This document shows positions 17,842 to 26,444 of a DNA stretch of 62,191 bases, one piece after another (position 1 is the stretch's first letter; each line of letters begins with the position of its first letter). A program made the position numbers and the translations under genes. Source of the DNA: Micromonospora sp. C31 (GTDB lineage Bacteria > Actinomycetota > Actinomycetes > Mycobacteriales > Micromonosporaceae); assembly GCF_018070575.1 (NCBI RefSeq), contig NZ_JAGPXN010000028.1, positions 1 to 62,191 of the forward strand, given 5' to 3'. The notes beneath the pieces were generated by a model, which worked only from the letters and a program-made list of their open reading frames with translations, made no database searches and was not told the origin of the DNA.

Positions 17842-19476
17842 CTAGCTGGGCACGACCTGGGGCACCGCGGTGACCGTCCCGTCGGGCAGCGCGCCGTGGT
17901 AGGTGACGTCTATGCCACGCTCCTGGGCCGCGCGGACGATGCCGGGCACGGCCCGTTCGGCGAGCGCGGCGATGGTGAGGGCCGGGTTGACGGTGAGCGC
18001 GCCGGGCACCGCCGAGCCGTCGGTGACGAAGATGCCGGGGTGCTGCCGCAGCTCGTGCCGGTCGTCGAGGGCCGACGTCGCCGGGTCGTCGCCGATCCGG
18101 CAGGACGACAGCGGGTGCACCGTGTACGCGCCGACCACGTCGTTGGTCCACGGCATCACCCGGGCCAGCCCGTCGCGCTCCAGGATGTCGCGGGCGTCCG
18201 CGTCGGCGGCGGCCCAGCCCCGCAGCGTGTTGGCGGTGGGCCGGTAGCGCAACGGGCCCCGGCCGAGCATCTGCTGGGAGATGCGGTCGGCGTTGCCGGT
18301 CGCCGGCGGCGGCCCGAAGACGCCCTCGTTGTCGTCCTCCGACATCGTGAACAGCGTCAGCCACGACTGCCAGCGGCGCAGCATCTCCTTCTTCTCCAGG
18401 CCGAACCAGCTCGGGCCCTGCGCGTCGGGCACCTGGGCGAGGATCGTGCCCAGCCCCAGCGGGAAGAAGAGCTGCTCCAGCGAGTACCGCTCGTACTCGG
18501 GCAGGTCCGGGTCGAGCCGGTCCCAGGTCGCCACCGTCGGCCCGCGGCCGATCTGGTTGGCGGCGTAGCCCCTGCCGTCGGGGCGGCTGAGGCCGAGCAC
18601 CTCCCGGACCCGGTCGTCGTCGAAGACGGCCGTGTTGAGCCGCTCGCCGTTGCCGGAGAAGTACCGGCCGACGGCGGGGGGCATCGTGCCCAGGGTGGGC
18701 TCCGAGCGTTGCAGGATCACCGGGGTGGCCCCGGCCCCGGCCGCCACGATGACGATCCTGGCGTCGATCGTCCCGCTGTCGTGCAGGATCCGGTAGTCCT
18801 CCGCGTCGACGATGCGGTAGTGCACCCGGTACCCGCCGTCGTCGGTGCGGGAGAGGTGCTGCACCTCGTGCAACGGCCGGATCTCGGCGCCGTGCGCCAG
18901 GGCCGCCGGCAGGTAGTTGAGCAGCAGGGAGCGCTTCGCGTCGAAGCGGCACCCGGCCATCATCCAGTTGCAGTTGGTGCACTTGTCGACGTCCACGGCC
19001 GACGGCACCGGGTTGGCCGTGCGTCCGGCGTGCGCGCAGGCCGCCGCGAACAGGCCGCCGGCGTACGGCACCTTGTCCCAGCTCTGCATCGTCACCGGCA
19101 GCGACTCGCAGACCCGGTCGTACCAGGGGTCGAGCGTGGCGCGGGTGATGGCCGCCGGCCACATCCGGCGGCCGATGCTGCCCTGCCGCTCGAAGACGAA
19201 CCGCGGCGCGCGCGGCATGGTGGCGAAGTAGACGACGCTGCCGCCGCCGACGCAGTTGCCGCCGAGCACGCTCATCCCGTCGCCCACGGTGAAGTCGAAG
19301 ATCCGGGTGTACGACGAGCCGAGCTTGAAGTCGTGGTCGAACTCCTCGCTGGACAGCCACGGCCCACGCTCCAGGACCACCACGCGTGCCCCACCCGCGG
19401 CCAGGTGGTACGCGGGGATGGCCCCGCCGAAGCCGCTGCCGATCACCACGACGTCGGTGCTTGCGCTACTGGTCAT
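17842..19476 (-). CDS. GMC-type FAD dehydrogenase, large subunit
   Basis: A 544-residue flavoenzyme of the cholesterol-oxidase/gluconate-2-dehydrogenase branch. The FAD site is VVIGSGFGGAIPAYHLAAGG. A cysteine-containing CTNCNWMMAGCRFDAKRS segment is typical of this branch. The C-terminal part has VHPLSSCRIG and NPALTIAALAERA with the active-site His/Asn region. It overlaps the preceding small gene by 4 bp (ATGA). That gene resembles gluconate 2-dehydrogenase subunit 3, so the two probably form one complex that oxidises an alcohol in the pathway. Confidence 0.87.
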   Translation of the reverse strand: MTSSASTDVVVIGSGFGGAIPAYHLAAGGARVVVLERGPWLSSEEFDHDFKLGSSYTRIFDFTVGDGMSVLGGNCVGGGSVVYFATMPRAPRFVFERQGSIGRRMWPAAITRATLDPWYDRVCESLPVTMQSWDKVPYAGGLFAAACAHAGRTANPVPSAVDVDKCTNCNWMMAGCRFDAKRSLLLNYLPAALAHGAEIRPLHEVQHLSRTDDGGYRVHYRIVDAEDYRILHDSGTIDARIVIVAAGAGATPVILQRSEPTLGTMPPAVGRYFSGNGERLNTAVFDDDRVREVLGLSRPDGRGYAANQIGRGPTVATWDRLDPDLPEYERYSLEQLFFPLGLGTILAQVPDAQGPSWFGLEKKEMLRRWQSWLTLFTMSEDDNEGVFGPPPATGNADRISQQMLGRGPLRYRPTANTLRGWAAADADARDILERDGLARVMPWTNDVVGAYTVHPLSSCRIGDDPATSALDDRHELRQHPGIFVTDGSAVPGALTVNPALTIAALAERAVPGIVRAAQERGIDVTYHGALPDGTVTAVPQVVPS

Positions 19477-20042
19477 GCCGGGCTCCCTGTGGGCGTGGTG
19501 TGCGGGTGCAGTCGCGACAGCGGGCGTCCGTACGAGTACTCGGGGAACCGCCACAACCCGTCGTCGTCGGGCTTGGTGATGCCGATCGCCAGCAGCCCCG
19601 GATGCCCCGCGGCGAGCGCGTCGACGGTGTTCATGTGGGCGGCGCTGTCGTAGGCCATGTTGCTGAACAGGGCGAGGCCCACCCACATCTCCTTCTCCGG
19701 GCTGTCCGGGGCGAGCAGGTGACCCAGCAGCGCGGTGCGGTGGTCGAAGGCGAGCGCGACGAAGGGCGGCACCGCCGGGTCGAGGGTCAGGTCGTTCGCC
19801 TCGGCGTACCCGGTCGCGTGCGCGTTGAGGGCCTCACTGAGCGTGCCCAGCATCAGCGCCAACCCGCCGGCCGGGTCCTCCATCAGGGCCAGCGCCCCGG
19901 ACTCGACGGCCCCGCCGTCGGTCGAGACGCCCGCGATCGCCCGGTCGTCGGCGGACCGCTTCGCGCCGGGGATGATGGTGTCGGCGAACGCCTCCAGCGT
20001 CAGCACGCGTGCCTGCTGTTCCTCGGGTGTTTCCGGTTGCAC
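19473..20042 (-). CDS. Gluconate-2-dehydrogenase subunit-3-like small subunit (DUF5987 type)
   Basis: A 189-residue protein. TLEAFADTIIPGAKRSADD matches the opening of gluconate 2-dehydrogenase subunit 3 and related DUF5987 proteins. It is translationally coupled to the GMC gene that follows, which supports a heterodimer. The GTG at 20042 is preferred: AAGGAGG lies 8 bases upstream, while the longer reading to 20210 has low-quality sequence. It starts the leftward operon to 14967. Confidence 0.8.
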   Translation of the reverse strand: MQPETPEEQQARVLTLEAFADTIIPGAKRSADDRAIAGVSTDGGAVESGALALMEDPAGGLALMLGTLSEALNAHATGYAEANDLTLDPAVPPFVALAFDHRTALLGHLLAPDSPEKEMWVGLALFSNMAYDSAAHMNTVDALAAGHPGLLAIGITKPDDDGLWRFPEYSYGRPLSRLHPHTTPTGSPA

Positions 20043-20393
20043 GGCGGCTACCTCCTTCTGGGGCGGGCGCGTCGGTTCCCGGTCCCGCCATGACGTTTTT
20101 CGGGCAGCCTTGACCACCGCCCGGTGAGGCGACGGAAGCAAGGAATGAAATGGTGGTCGCGCGGAATGGTTTTCCGTGCGGTGCGGATGGTGCGCGAAGT
20201 TCTGCATCATCGTGGCGACCGACGCAGGTGGGACGCATCTTCTGTTTTGCTGAGGCAGTTGCCCAGCCGATTGGCGGAAAATTGCGTACGGGTCGGTCGG
20301 GGCGCAATTTCCACGCCTCCGGTCCGGTTCGTCGGACGGCGGCCGGGACCGTCGGCCCGCCCGGTCGGGGCGGGCCGTGCCGCGGCGGGTGGG
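20043..20393. promoter_or_regulatory. Intergenic region, probable promoter of the leftward GMC/MFS operon
   Basis: A 351-bp gap richer in A+T than its surroundings, especially 20140-20300. It follows the end of the SDR gene (20394) and precedes the GTG at 20042, so it must contain the operon promoter. No convincing -35/-10 pair, RNA or reading frame was identified. Confidence 0.45.
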
Positions 20394-21452
20394 TCAGGCC
20401 GGCCCGGTGGCGGGGCGCGGCGCGGCGGTCGCCGGGAGCGCGGCGTGCCCGGCCTGGCGGCGGCTCAGCCGCCCGGTCCGGTGCAGCCAGCGCACGGTGT
20501 CGGCCAGCGTCTCGTCCAGTGACCGGCTCGCCGGCCCGAGCAGCTCCTCGGTGGGCGTGGCGTCCATCGGGCGGGCGGTGGCGCACAGGTAGATGGCGCC
20601 GTGCTCGGCGGGCAGGTGCACGGGCGACAGCCGCTGCGCCGCGCTGACCAGGTGGCCCATCGGCAGCAGGGCCCGGGCCGGCAGCCGGAGGGTGGGCAGG
20701 GCCCGCCCGGTGACCCGGCGCAGCGCGTCGACGAACTCGCCGGTGGTGACGTACCGCCCGGGGGCAGGGAAGCGGCGGGGGCCGCGCCCCGGTTCGAGCA
20801 CCGCCACGTGCAGCCGGGCCACGTCCCGTACGTCGCCGACGGGGAAGCCGCCGGTCGGCCACATCGGCATCAACCCGCGCAGCACGTTGCGCACCCGGGT
20901 CGTCTGGTCGCCCAGGTGCGGATCGTCGGGCCCGAGCGAGGCCAGCGGGTAGGTGACGACCACCGGCGCCCCGTCGTCCTGGTGCCGGCGCGCGACGTGC
21001 TCGGCGGCGGCCTTGCTGCGCAGGTACGCCTCCCGGGGCGCGCCGACCGGCGAGTCGACCGTCAACGGCGACGCGGCCGGCAGCAGCGCGCCGAAGGTGG
21101 AGACGTGGACGATCGGGTCGAGGCCCGCCGCCCGCGCCGCCCCGAGCACGACCTCCGTGCCACGGAGGTTGACCGCCCGCATCCGCCCCCGCTCCCGCGA
21201 GTCGAAGCTGTACACGCCGGCGGCGTGCAGCGCGGCGGCGCAGCCGTCGGCGGCCCGGGCCACGGCGGCGGCGTCGGTGACATCGCCGGTGACCAGCTCC
21301 ACACGCCCGGCGTCGGCGCCCAGCGCGGTCAGCACCCGTCGGGCGCGCGCCGGGTCACGCACGAGCATCCGGACGCGGTGGCCGGCGTCGAGGATGGCCG
21401 CCGTCGAGTGGGAGCCGATGAATCCGGTGCCACCGGTTACCAGGACCAGCAT
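20394..21452 (-). CDS. NAD(P)-dependent extended SDR (3-beta-HSD/DFR-like)
   Basis: A 352-residue oxidoreductase. VTGGTGFIGSHS is the cofactor site at the N terminus and YLRSK is the catalytic Tyr-x3-Lys. HVSTFGALLPAASPL fits the family core. It is a single-gene leftward unit, divergent from the AhpD-like gene at 21648. It may reduce or oxidise a ketone/alcohol in the warhead or the sugar; the substrate cannot be read from sequence. Confidence 0.85.
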   Translation of the reverse strand: MLVLVTGGTGFIGSHSTAAILDAGHRVRMLVRDPARARRVLTALGADAGRVELVTGDVTDAAAVARAADGCAAALHAAGVYSFDSRERGRMRAVNLRGTEVVLGAARAAGLDPIVHVSTFGALLPAASPLTVDSPVGAPREAYLRSKAAAEHVARRHQDDGAPVVVTYPLASLGPDDPHLGDQTTRVRNVLRGLMPMWPTGGFPVGDVRDVARLHVAVLEPGRGPRRFPAPGRYVTTGEFVDALRRVTGRALPTLRLPARALLPMGHLVSAAQRLSPVHLPAEHGAIYLCATARPMDATPTEELLGPASRSLDETLADTVRWLHRTGRLSRRQAGHAALPATAAPRPATGPA

Positions 21453-21647
21453 CGCGACTCCCGCGGGTGGGGGACTGGGTCGTGGCCCATCATTCGCGGG
21501 CGCCGTCGACCCCTCCTTCTCCGAGGGTGCTCAACCGGCGTCGATCGCGTTGCCTGCGGCCCCGCTTTCCCAATACTGGCATTGCCGCAGTCGTGGGAGC
21601 CGTCGTCGTGACCGCCCGGCGGGGCGGCGCAGAGCAGGAGGCAGATC

Positions 21648-22721
21648 ATGATCGCTAGTCGGGTGGCCTCGTCGGTGGTCCAGCGTCAGGTCAACTACGT
21701 CACGCCGGTGCCGCAGGGATCCGCGCGGGGCCTGGTGGAGACCGTCTACGCCCAGGTCGCGCAGGAGATGCAGCTGGTGGTGCCGCCGGCGCAGCTGCAC
21801 TCCCCGTCGCCGGAGGTGCTGGCCGCGTACTGGATGGTCATGCGGGAGCCGCTGCTGCCGACGGAGAACGTGGACCGGGCGACGAAGGAGGCGGTGGCCG
21901 CCGCCGTGTCGGTGGCGAACATCTGCCCGTACTGCGTGGACATGCACAGCGTCGGGCTCTACGAGCTCTCCACGGAGCACGACGCGGAGGCGATCGTGGC
22001 CGACCGGCTCACCGACATCGCCGACCGGAACATCCGCGAGGCGGCGGAGTGGGGCCGTACGGCGCACCAGCCGCAGACCTCGCGCCCGGTGCTGCCGTTT
22101 CCGGAGCGGGGCCGCGCGGAGCTGGTCGGCGTGGTGGTGGGCTTCCACTACATCGCGCGGGTGGTCAACGTGTTCCTCGCCAACTTCCTGCTCCCCCCGG
22201 GGCTGACGCCGCGGGCGCGGCGGCGCCTCAAGCGCGGGATCGGCTGGTTGCTGCAGGGGACGCTGCGCGACGCCCGGGAGCCGGGCCGCTCGGTGGAGCT
22301 GCTGCCGCCGGCGCCGCTGCCGGCGGAGGCGGCCTGGGCGGCGGGCAGCCCCCACGTGGCCGGGGCGATGGCCCGCGCCTACGCGGCGTTCGAGGCGGCC
22401 GGCGAGCGGGCGGTCCCGCCGGCGGTCCGGGAACTGGTCGCCGAACGCCTCGACGTCTGGCGGGGGGAGGAGACCGGCCTGAGTCGACAGTGGTGCGAGC
22501 GGCTGATCGCGCCCCTGCCCGAGGCGGAACGGGCCGCCGGCCGCCTGGCCCTGCTCACCGCGTTCGCCTCCTACCAGGTCGACGAGGAGGTGGTCGCGGA
22601 GTTCCGCCGCCACCGGCCGGGCGACGCCGCCCTGGTCGACGCGGTCGCCTGGGCCAGCTTCGCGGCGGCCCGCCGGGTCGGCGCCTGGTACGTCCCCGCC
22701 GGTTCCCCCGAGCCGGTCTGA
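21648..22721 (+). CDS. Carboxymuconolactone decarboxylase/AhpD-like protein, copy 2
   Basis: A 357-residue paralogue of the protein at 16648-17778, with the same layout: VTPV start, LHSPSPEVLAAYW, then Cys93-x2-Cys96-x3-His100 (CPYCVDMH). GFHYIARVVNVFLANFLLP in the middle matches GVAVTFHYLNRMVSVFLQD of copy 1. It opens the long rightward operon leading to the PKS. ATG after gcaggaggcag. Two linked copies of a long AhpD-like protein suggest non-identical roles or a heteromer. Confidence 0.85.
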   Translation: MIASRVASSVVQRQVNYVTPVPQGSARGLVETVYAQVAQEMQLVVPPAQLHSPSPEVLAAYWMVMREPLLPTENVDRATKEAVAAAVSVANICPYCVDMHSVGLYELSTEHDAEAIVADRLTDIADRNIREAAEWGRTAHQPQTSRPVLPFPERGRAELVGVVVGFHYIARVVNVFLANFLLPPGLTPRARRRLKRGIGWLLQGTLRDAREPGRSVELLPPAPLPAEAAWAAGSPHVAGAMARAYAAFEAAGERAVPPAVRELVAERLDVWRGEETGLSRQWCERLIAPLPEAERAAGRLALLTAFASYQVDEEVVAEFRRHRPGDAALVDAVAWASFAAARRVGAWYVPAGSPEPV

Positions 22722-22832
22722 CGGGCATCGAGGCGAACTGCGCACCATCGAAGACGCGTCGGCGTGTCCGAGCCGACACGCTGGGTGAGGGCGTGGCGTT
22801 CCCGCGCGCCCGGCACCCCTCGAGGAGGCAAC

Positions 22833-23411
22833 GTGACCAGCAACCAGGCGACCCTGCCCGGTCCGTCCGGGCGTTGGGCGGCACTCAACGGCACGCACCA
22901 TCGGGCCGCCCTGAACGCGTTTCTCGTGATCGTGCTCGCGCACTGGGCCGAGCACCTGGTGCAGGCGTACCAGATCTGGGGCCTGGGCTGGTCGCGGCCG
23001 GAGGCGCGCGGCGTGCTCGGCATGCCGTTCCCGTGGCTCGTCAGCTCGGAGTGGCTGCACTACGGCTACGCCATCGTGATGCTCGTCGGGCTGTGGATGC
23101 TGCGTCCCGGCTTCGTCGGGCGCAGCCGGAACTGGTGGACCGCCGCCCTGGCGATCCAGTTCTGGCACCACATCGAGCACCTGCTGCTGCTGTTGCAGGC
23201 GCAGACCGGCCGGCACCTGTTCGACAGCGCCGTGCCCACCAGCCTGCTCCAGGTCGTGATCCCCCGGGTCGAGCTGCACCTGTTCTACAACACGGTCGTC
23301 TTCGTGCCGATGGTGATCGCGATGTACCTGCACCTGCGGCCCTCGGTGGCGGAGGCGGAGCTGATGTCGTGCAGCTGCCGGCAGCCCGAGGCCGCCGCGC
23401 AGCCGTCGTGA
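22833..23411 (+). CDS. Small His-rich integral membrane protein, unknown function
   Basis: A 192-residue protein with about four predicted membrane segments. Two histidine motifs, HWAEHLVQAYQIW and FWHHIEHLLLLLQAQTG, sit near the ends of helices, and a third (LFYNTVVFVPMVIAMYLHL) ends the protein. Histidine pairs of this kind can bind haem or metal, but no family could be named. GTG after cgaggagg. The stop overlaps the start of the CopC-like gene, so the two are coupled and may work together. Confidence 0.75.
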   Translation: MTSNQATLPGPSGRWAALNGTHHRAALNAFLVIVLAHWAEHLVQAYQIWGLGWSRPEARGVLGMPFPWLVSSEWLHYGYAIVMLVGLWMLRPGFVGRSRNWWTAALAIQFWHHIEHLLLLLQAQTGRHLFDSAVPTSLLQVVIPRVELHLFYNTVVFVPMVIAMYLHLRPSVAEAELMSCSCRQPEAAAQPS

Positions 23412-24013
23412 TGACCGTGGACGCCGCCGGGCCGCCCGCGCCGCCCGCGCTGGCCGGGGCCCTGCAGCGGGCGGCCGTCGTCGTGGCGGCCGGGGTCGTG
23501 CTGTCGATCCTGGCGCTGCTGGCCTTCGGCAGCCCCGCCGCGAGCCGGAGGCTGATGCTGGACCCGGGCGACGGTTCCGTCGTCGGGGCCACCCCCGCCG
23601 AGGTGACGCTCACGCTGGGCGGCGCCGAGTCGGCCGAGGACCTGCACCTGGCCGTCACCGGACCGACCGGGGCGGTCGTCTCGACCGCGAGGCCGGCCGT
23701 GCGCGACGGCCGCCTGGTCGTGCCCGTGCGCGACGCCGGGCCGGGCACCTACCGTGTCGCGTACCGCGCCCGGCTGCCCGACGGCCGGCAGATCGCCGGC
23801 CTGGCCGGCTTCACCGTGACCGACGGCGTCGTCCCGGCCGGGCCCGTCGCCGCGCCGGTCGGGGACGCGGCCGTGACCGCCGGCCACGACCACGCCCGCA
23901 TCGACGGCATCAACGGCGTGCTCCTCATCCTGGACCTGGGTCTCGTCGGGGTGGCCCTGCTGCTGATGTTCCTGCGCCCGCAGCGGGGCAGGGGTCCCGT
24001 CACCGGCCCGTGA
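23411..24013 (+). CDS. CopC-domain membrane-anchored protein
   Basis: A 200-residue protein: N-terminal hydrophobic helix (VVVAAGVVLSILALLAFG), then a CopC-like beta-sandwich with LMLDPGDGSVVGATPAEVTL and a GTYRVAYRARLPDGRQIAG strand typical of CopC/YcnJ. A C-terminal membrane helix (GVLLILDLGLVGVALLLMFL) follows. CopC domains bind copper outside the membrane; whether the ligands are kept is unclear, because the usual N-terminal His is not obvious. ATG at 23411 or GTG at 23408. It is coupled to the His-rich membrane protein. Confidence 0.78.
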   Translation: MTVDAAGPPAPPALAGALQRAAVVVAAGVVLSILALLAFGSPAASRRLMLDPGDGSVVGATPAEVTLTLGGAESAEDLHLAVTGPTGAVVSTARPAVRDGRLVVPVRDAGPGTYRVAYRARLPDGRQIAGLAGFTVTDGVVPAGPVAAPVGDAAVTAGHDHARIDGINGVLLILDLGLVGVALLLMFLRPQRGRGPVTGP

Positions 24014-24112
24014 TCCCGCTGCGGACGCGGCGGCGTACCGGGCGGGCGTGGCCCTGCCGGGGCCACCCCGGCCACCCGGCTCCGGCGGCGGATGAGCGCA
24101 CAGCAGAAGAGG

Positions 24113-24163
24113 CGGCCCCGGCCGGCGTGAGGTGACGATGAACTCACCCGCCGGCCGGGGCCG
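24113..24163. terminator. GC-rich hairpin before the first DUF1702 gene
   Basis: cggccccggccggcg (24113-24127) pairs with cgccggccggggccg (24149-24163), with tgag/ctca inside the loop. It lies 30 bases before the ATG at 24193 and 100 after the CopC-like stop. It may end the upstream transcript or act as an attenuator. Confidence 0.65.
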
Positions 24164-24192
24164 GCGTCGTCGTACCGACAGGGGGATCTGCC

Positions 24193-25188
24193 ATGCCGAC
24201 GGTACTGGGCTCCGTACGTCGACTGCTGATGGCGCCGACGCTCGCGGAGGTGACCTTCGCGCGTCGGGGCTTCCCCGGCCCCGCCACGGAGGTCACCCGC
24301 CGGCTGGAGGCGGTTCCGCAGTCGGTGGTCTGCGGGTTCGAGTGGGGCGTCGACACCCGCGACCCGTGGGAGCTGGAGCGCCGGCTCGCGCTCGTCGACC
24401 GGGAACTGCTCGGCTTCGCCTACGAGGGCGCCACCATGGCCTGCACCATCCTCGACGTGCTGGGGCCCCGGCGCGGCACCCGCACCCGCGACCTGCTGCG
24501 GGGCCCCGGCGAGCCCCACCTCTTCCTCGCCTACATCGGCATCGGTTTCGCCATGGCACGCCTGCCGCGACGCTTCTGGCGGCACGTCGTCCCGGACCTC
24601 ACCGGCAACCCGTACCACCCGACGATGACCTGGCTGGCCGTGGACGGCTACGGCTTCGACCGCGCCTACTTCGACCTCGATCGCTGGGTGACCCGGCAGG
24701 AGCGGCTGGCGGCGTACCCGTGGCAGGGCCACGGGGACTACTTCGCGCGGGCCACCGACCAGGGTCTCGGGCGGGCGCTGTGGTTCATCCACGGTGCCCG
24801 CACCGCCGACGTGGCCGGGGCCGTCCGGGCCTTCGCCGCCGACCGGCACGGCGACCTGTGGAGCGGGGTGGGGCTCGCCGCCACCTTCGCCGGGGGCGCC
24901 GACGCCGAGGCGCTCGTCGCGCTGCGCGCCGACGCCGGTGCGTACGCGCCGGACCTGGCCCAGGGGGCGGTCTTCGCCGCGAAGGCCCGCAGCCACGCGG
25001 GGTACGTGCCGGCGCACAGCGAGGCGGCGATGCATGCGCTCGGCGGGCGCTCCGTGGCCGCCGCCGCGGCGCTCGCCGACGACGTGGCGGTCCGGGTGGA
25101 GGCCGCCGGGCGGCTGCCCGCATACGAGGTCTGGCGGCGTAACGTCCGCGCACACTTCGCGCCGGCCGGCGTCGGCCACGACCGCTGA
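24193..25188 (+). CDS. DUF1702 (UnbL-like) enediyne-cassette protein, copy 1
   Basis: A 331-residue protein of the DUF1702 family found beside enediyne PKS genes. The core reads FAYEGATMACTILDVLGP, then YIGIGFAMARLPRRFW, VDGYGFDRAYFD, DQGLGRALWFIHG and LAATFAGGAD. Matching segments occur in the same order in the next gene. The family has no settled biochemical role but belongs to the set conserved with the PKS. It is basic and has scattered histidines, as described for UnbL. The ATG follows caggggga. Confidence 0.85.
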   Translation: MPTVLGSVRRLLMAPTLAEVTFARRGFPGPATEVTRRLEAVPQSVVCGFEWGVDTRDPWELERRLALVDRELLGFAYEGATMACTILDVLGPRRGTRTRDLLRGPGEPHLFLAYIGIGFAMARLPRRFWRHVVPDLTGNPYHPTMTWLAVDGYGFDRAYFDLDRWVTRQERLAAYPWQGHGDYFARATDQGLGRALWFIHGARTADVAGAVRAFAADRHGDLWSGVGLAATFAGGADAEALVALRADAGAYAPDLAQGAVFAAKARSHAGYVPAHSEAAMHALGGRSVAAAAALADDVAVRVEAAGRLPAYEVWRRNVRAHFAPAGVGHDR

Positions 25189-25405
25189 GAGCCGTCCGCG
25201 CCATCGTCGGGCGGCCCGGCCCCGGCGCTTCGGCGCCCGGTCCCGGGTCGCCGTGCCGCGCGCGGTCGGCGGAAGACGTGAACGTCTTCGAATAGTTGCG
25301 ACAAATGCGCAAGGTTGAAGAAATCAACTCTTCTCGCTTTTGCCATCATCGAAATGGATGTCCATCCCGGTAAACGGGAACACCGACCCTTTGGGGGAAC
25401 GTGCG
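25189..25405 (+). promoter_or_regulatory. AT-richer region with stacked inverted repeats before the core cassette
   Basis: A gap between the two DUF1702 genes. gaagacgt (25272-25279) and acgtcttc (25282-25289) form a perfect 18-bp palindrome. Then come ttgcg...cgcaa (25296-25312) and overlapping gttga...tcaac (25314-25328) and gaaga...tcttc (25317-25333). The drop in G+C and the stacked palindromes suggest the promoter/operator region of the warhead operon, with the first palindrome also a possible terminator of copy 1. Confidence 0.6.
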
Positions 25406-26371
25406 ATGCAGAGCCTGCGTGATCTGCGGCGCAGAATGCTGACGCCAGATATCTCCGAGACAAAAATTGACGTGCGCGGATTCCACGTGAAGAACGAGGA
25501 ATCGAAGGAGCTGCTCGAGACCGTCGGCGCCTCGTTCCTCGCCGGTTACGGGTACGCCGCCGAGGCGCCGACCGCGGCAGCGGCCGAACACCGCCTGGAG
25601 ACGGTGCCGACGCGTTTTCGTGGCTTCGCGTACGAGGGCGCCGGGATGGGCTTCGCCGTCCGGGACGCGCTGCGGCCGGGCCGCCCCCGGCACGTGGCGG
25701 GCCTGCTCGCCGGCCGGGGCGACGCGCACGTCTACATGATCTACGTCGGCGTGGGCTGGGCGATGGCCCGGGTGCCCCGGATGCGCTGGGGTCAGCTGTA
25801 CGCTCCGGATCCGCTGCTGCGGTGGCTGGTGCTCGACGGCTACGGCTTCCACCAGGCGTACTTCCACACCGACCGGTACGTGTACGGGCAGTACCGCCAC
25901 CCGCGGTTCCCGTGGCCGGCCGAGGGCCCGAGCGGGTACGCCGACCGGGTCATCGACCAGGGCATCGGCCGGGCCACCTGGTTCGTCGGCGGCACCGACG
26001 TGGACCGGGTGACGGAGATCTTCAGCGCGTTCCCCGCGCACCGGCGGGCCGACCTGTACGCCGGGGCCGGCCTCGCCGCCACCTACGCCGGGGGCGCCGA
26101 CGAGGCGGCCCTGCACCGGTTCCGCGACCGCGCCGGCGACCACCGTGTGGACCTCGCCCAGGGCAGTGCCTTCGCGGCCGGGGCCCGGGTCCGCGCCGGC
26201 CTGGTCGTCGGCCACAACGAGGTCGCCACGCAGGTGTTCTGCGGCATGTCCACCGCCGAGGCGTCGAAGGTCACCGACGTGACGCTGCCCCGCGACCGGG
26301 ACGGCGGCGCCACGCCCGCCTACGAGCGGTGGCGCCAGGCCATCGCCGCGGAGTTCGAGGGGCGGTGCTGA
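25406..26371 (+). CDS. DUF1702 (UnbL-like) enediyne-cassette protein, copy 2
   Basis: A 321-residue paralogue of the preceding gene. Shared landmarks are FAYEGAGMGFAVRDAL, YVGVGWAMARVPRMRW, DGYGFHQAYFHTDRYV, DQGIGRATWFVGG and AATYAGGADEAAL. The N terminus (MQSLRDLRRRMLTP) is slightly different from copy 1. The ATG at 25406 is chosen because gggggaac lies upstream, although the frame is open further. It is 73 bp before the PKS and very likely in the same transcript. The cluster-defining copy is probably this one (inference from position). Confidence 0.87.
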   Translation: MQSLRDLRRRMLTPDISETKIDVRGFHVKNEESKELLETVGASFLAGYGYAAEAPTAAAAEHRLETVPTRFRGFAYEGAGMGFAVRDALRPGRPRHVAGLLAGRGDAHVYMIYVGVGWAMARVPRMRWGQLYAPDPLLRWLVLDGYGFHQAYFHTDRYVYGQYRHPRFPWPAEGPSGYADRVIDQGIGRATWFVGGTDVDRVTEIFSAFPAHRRADLYAGAGLAATYAGGADEAALHRFRDRAGDHRVDLAQGSAFAAGARVRAGLVVGHNEVATQVFCGMSTAEASKVTDVTLPRDRDGGATPAYERWRQAIAAEFEGRC

Positions 26372-26444
26372 CCGTGGCGCCCCACCCATCGGCCGTACCC
26401 GCGTCCCGGCGGTCCACCACCGCACGCAACGAAGGAGAGACCTC

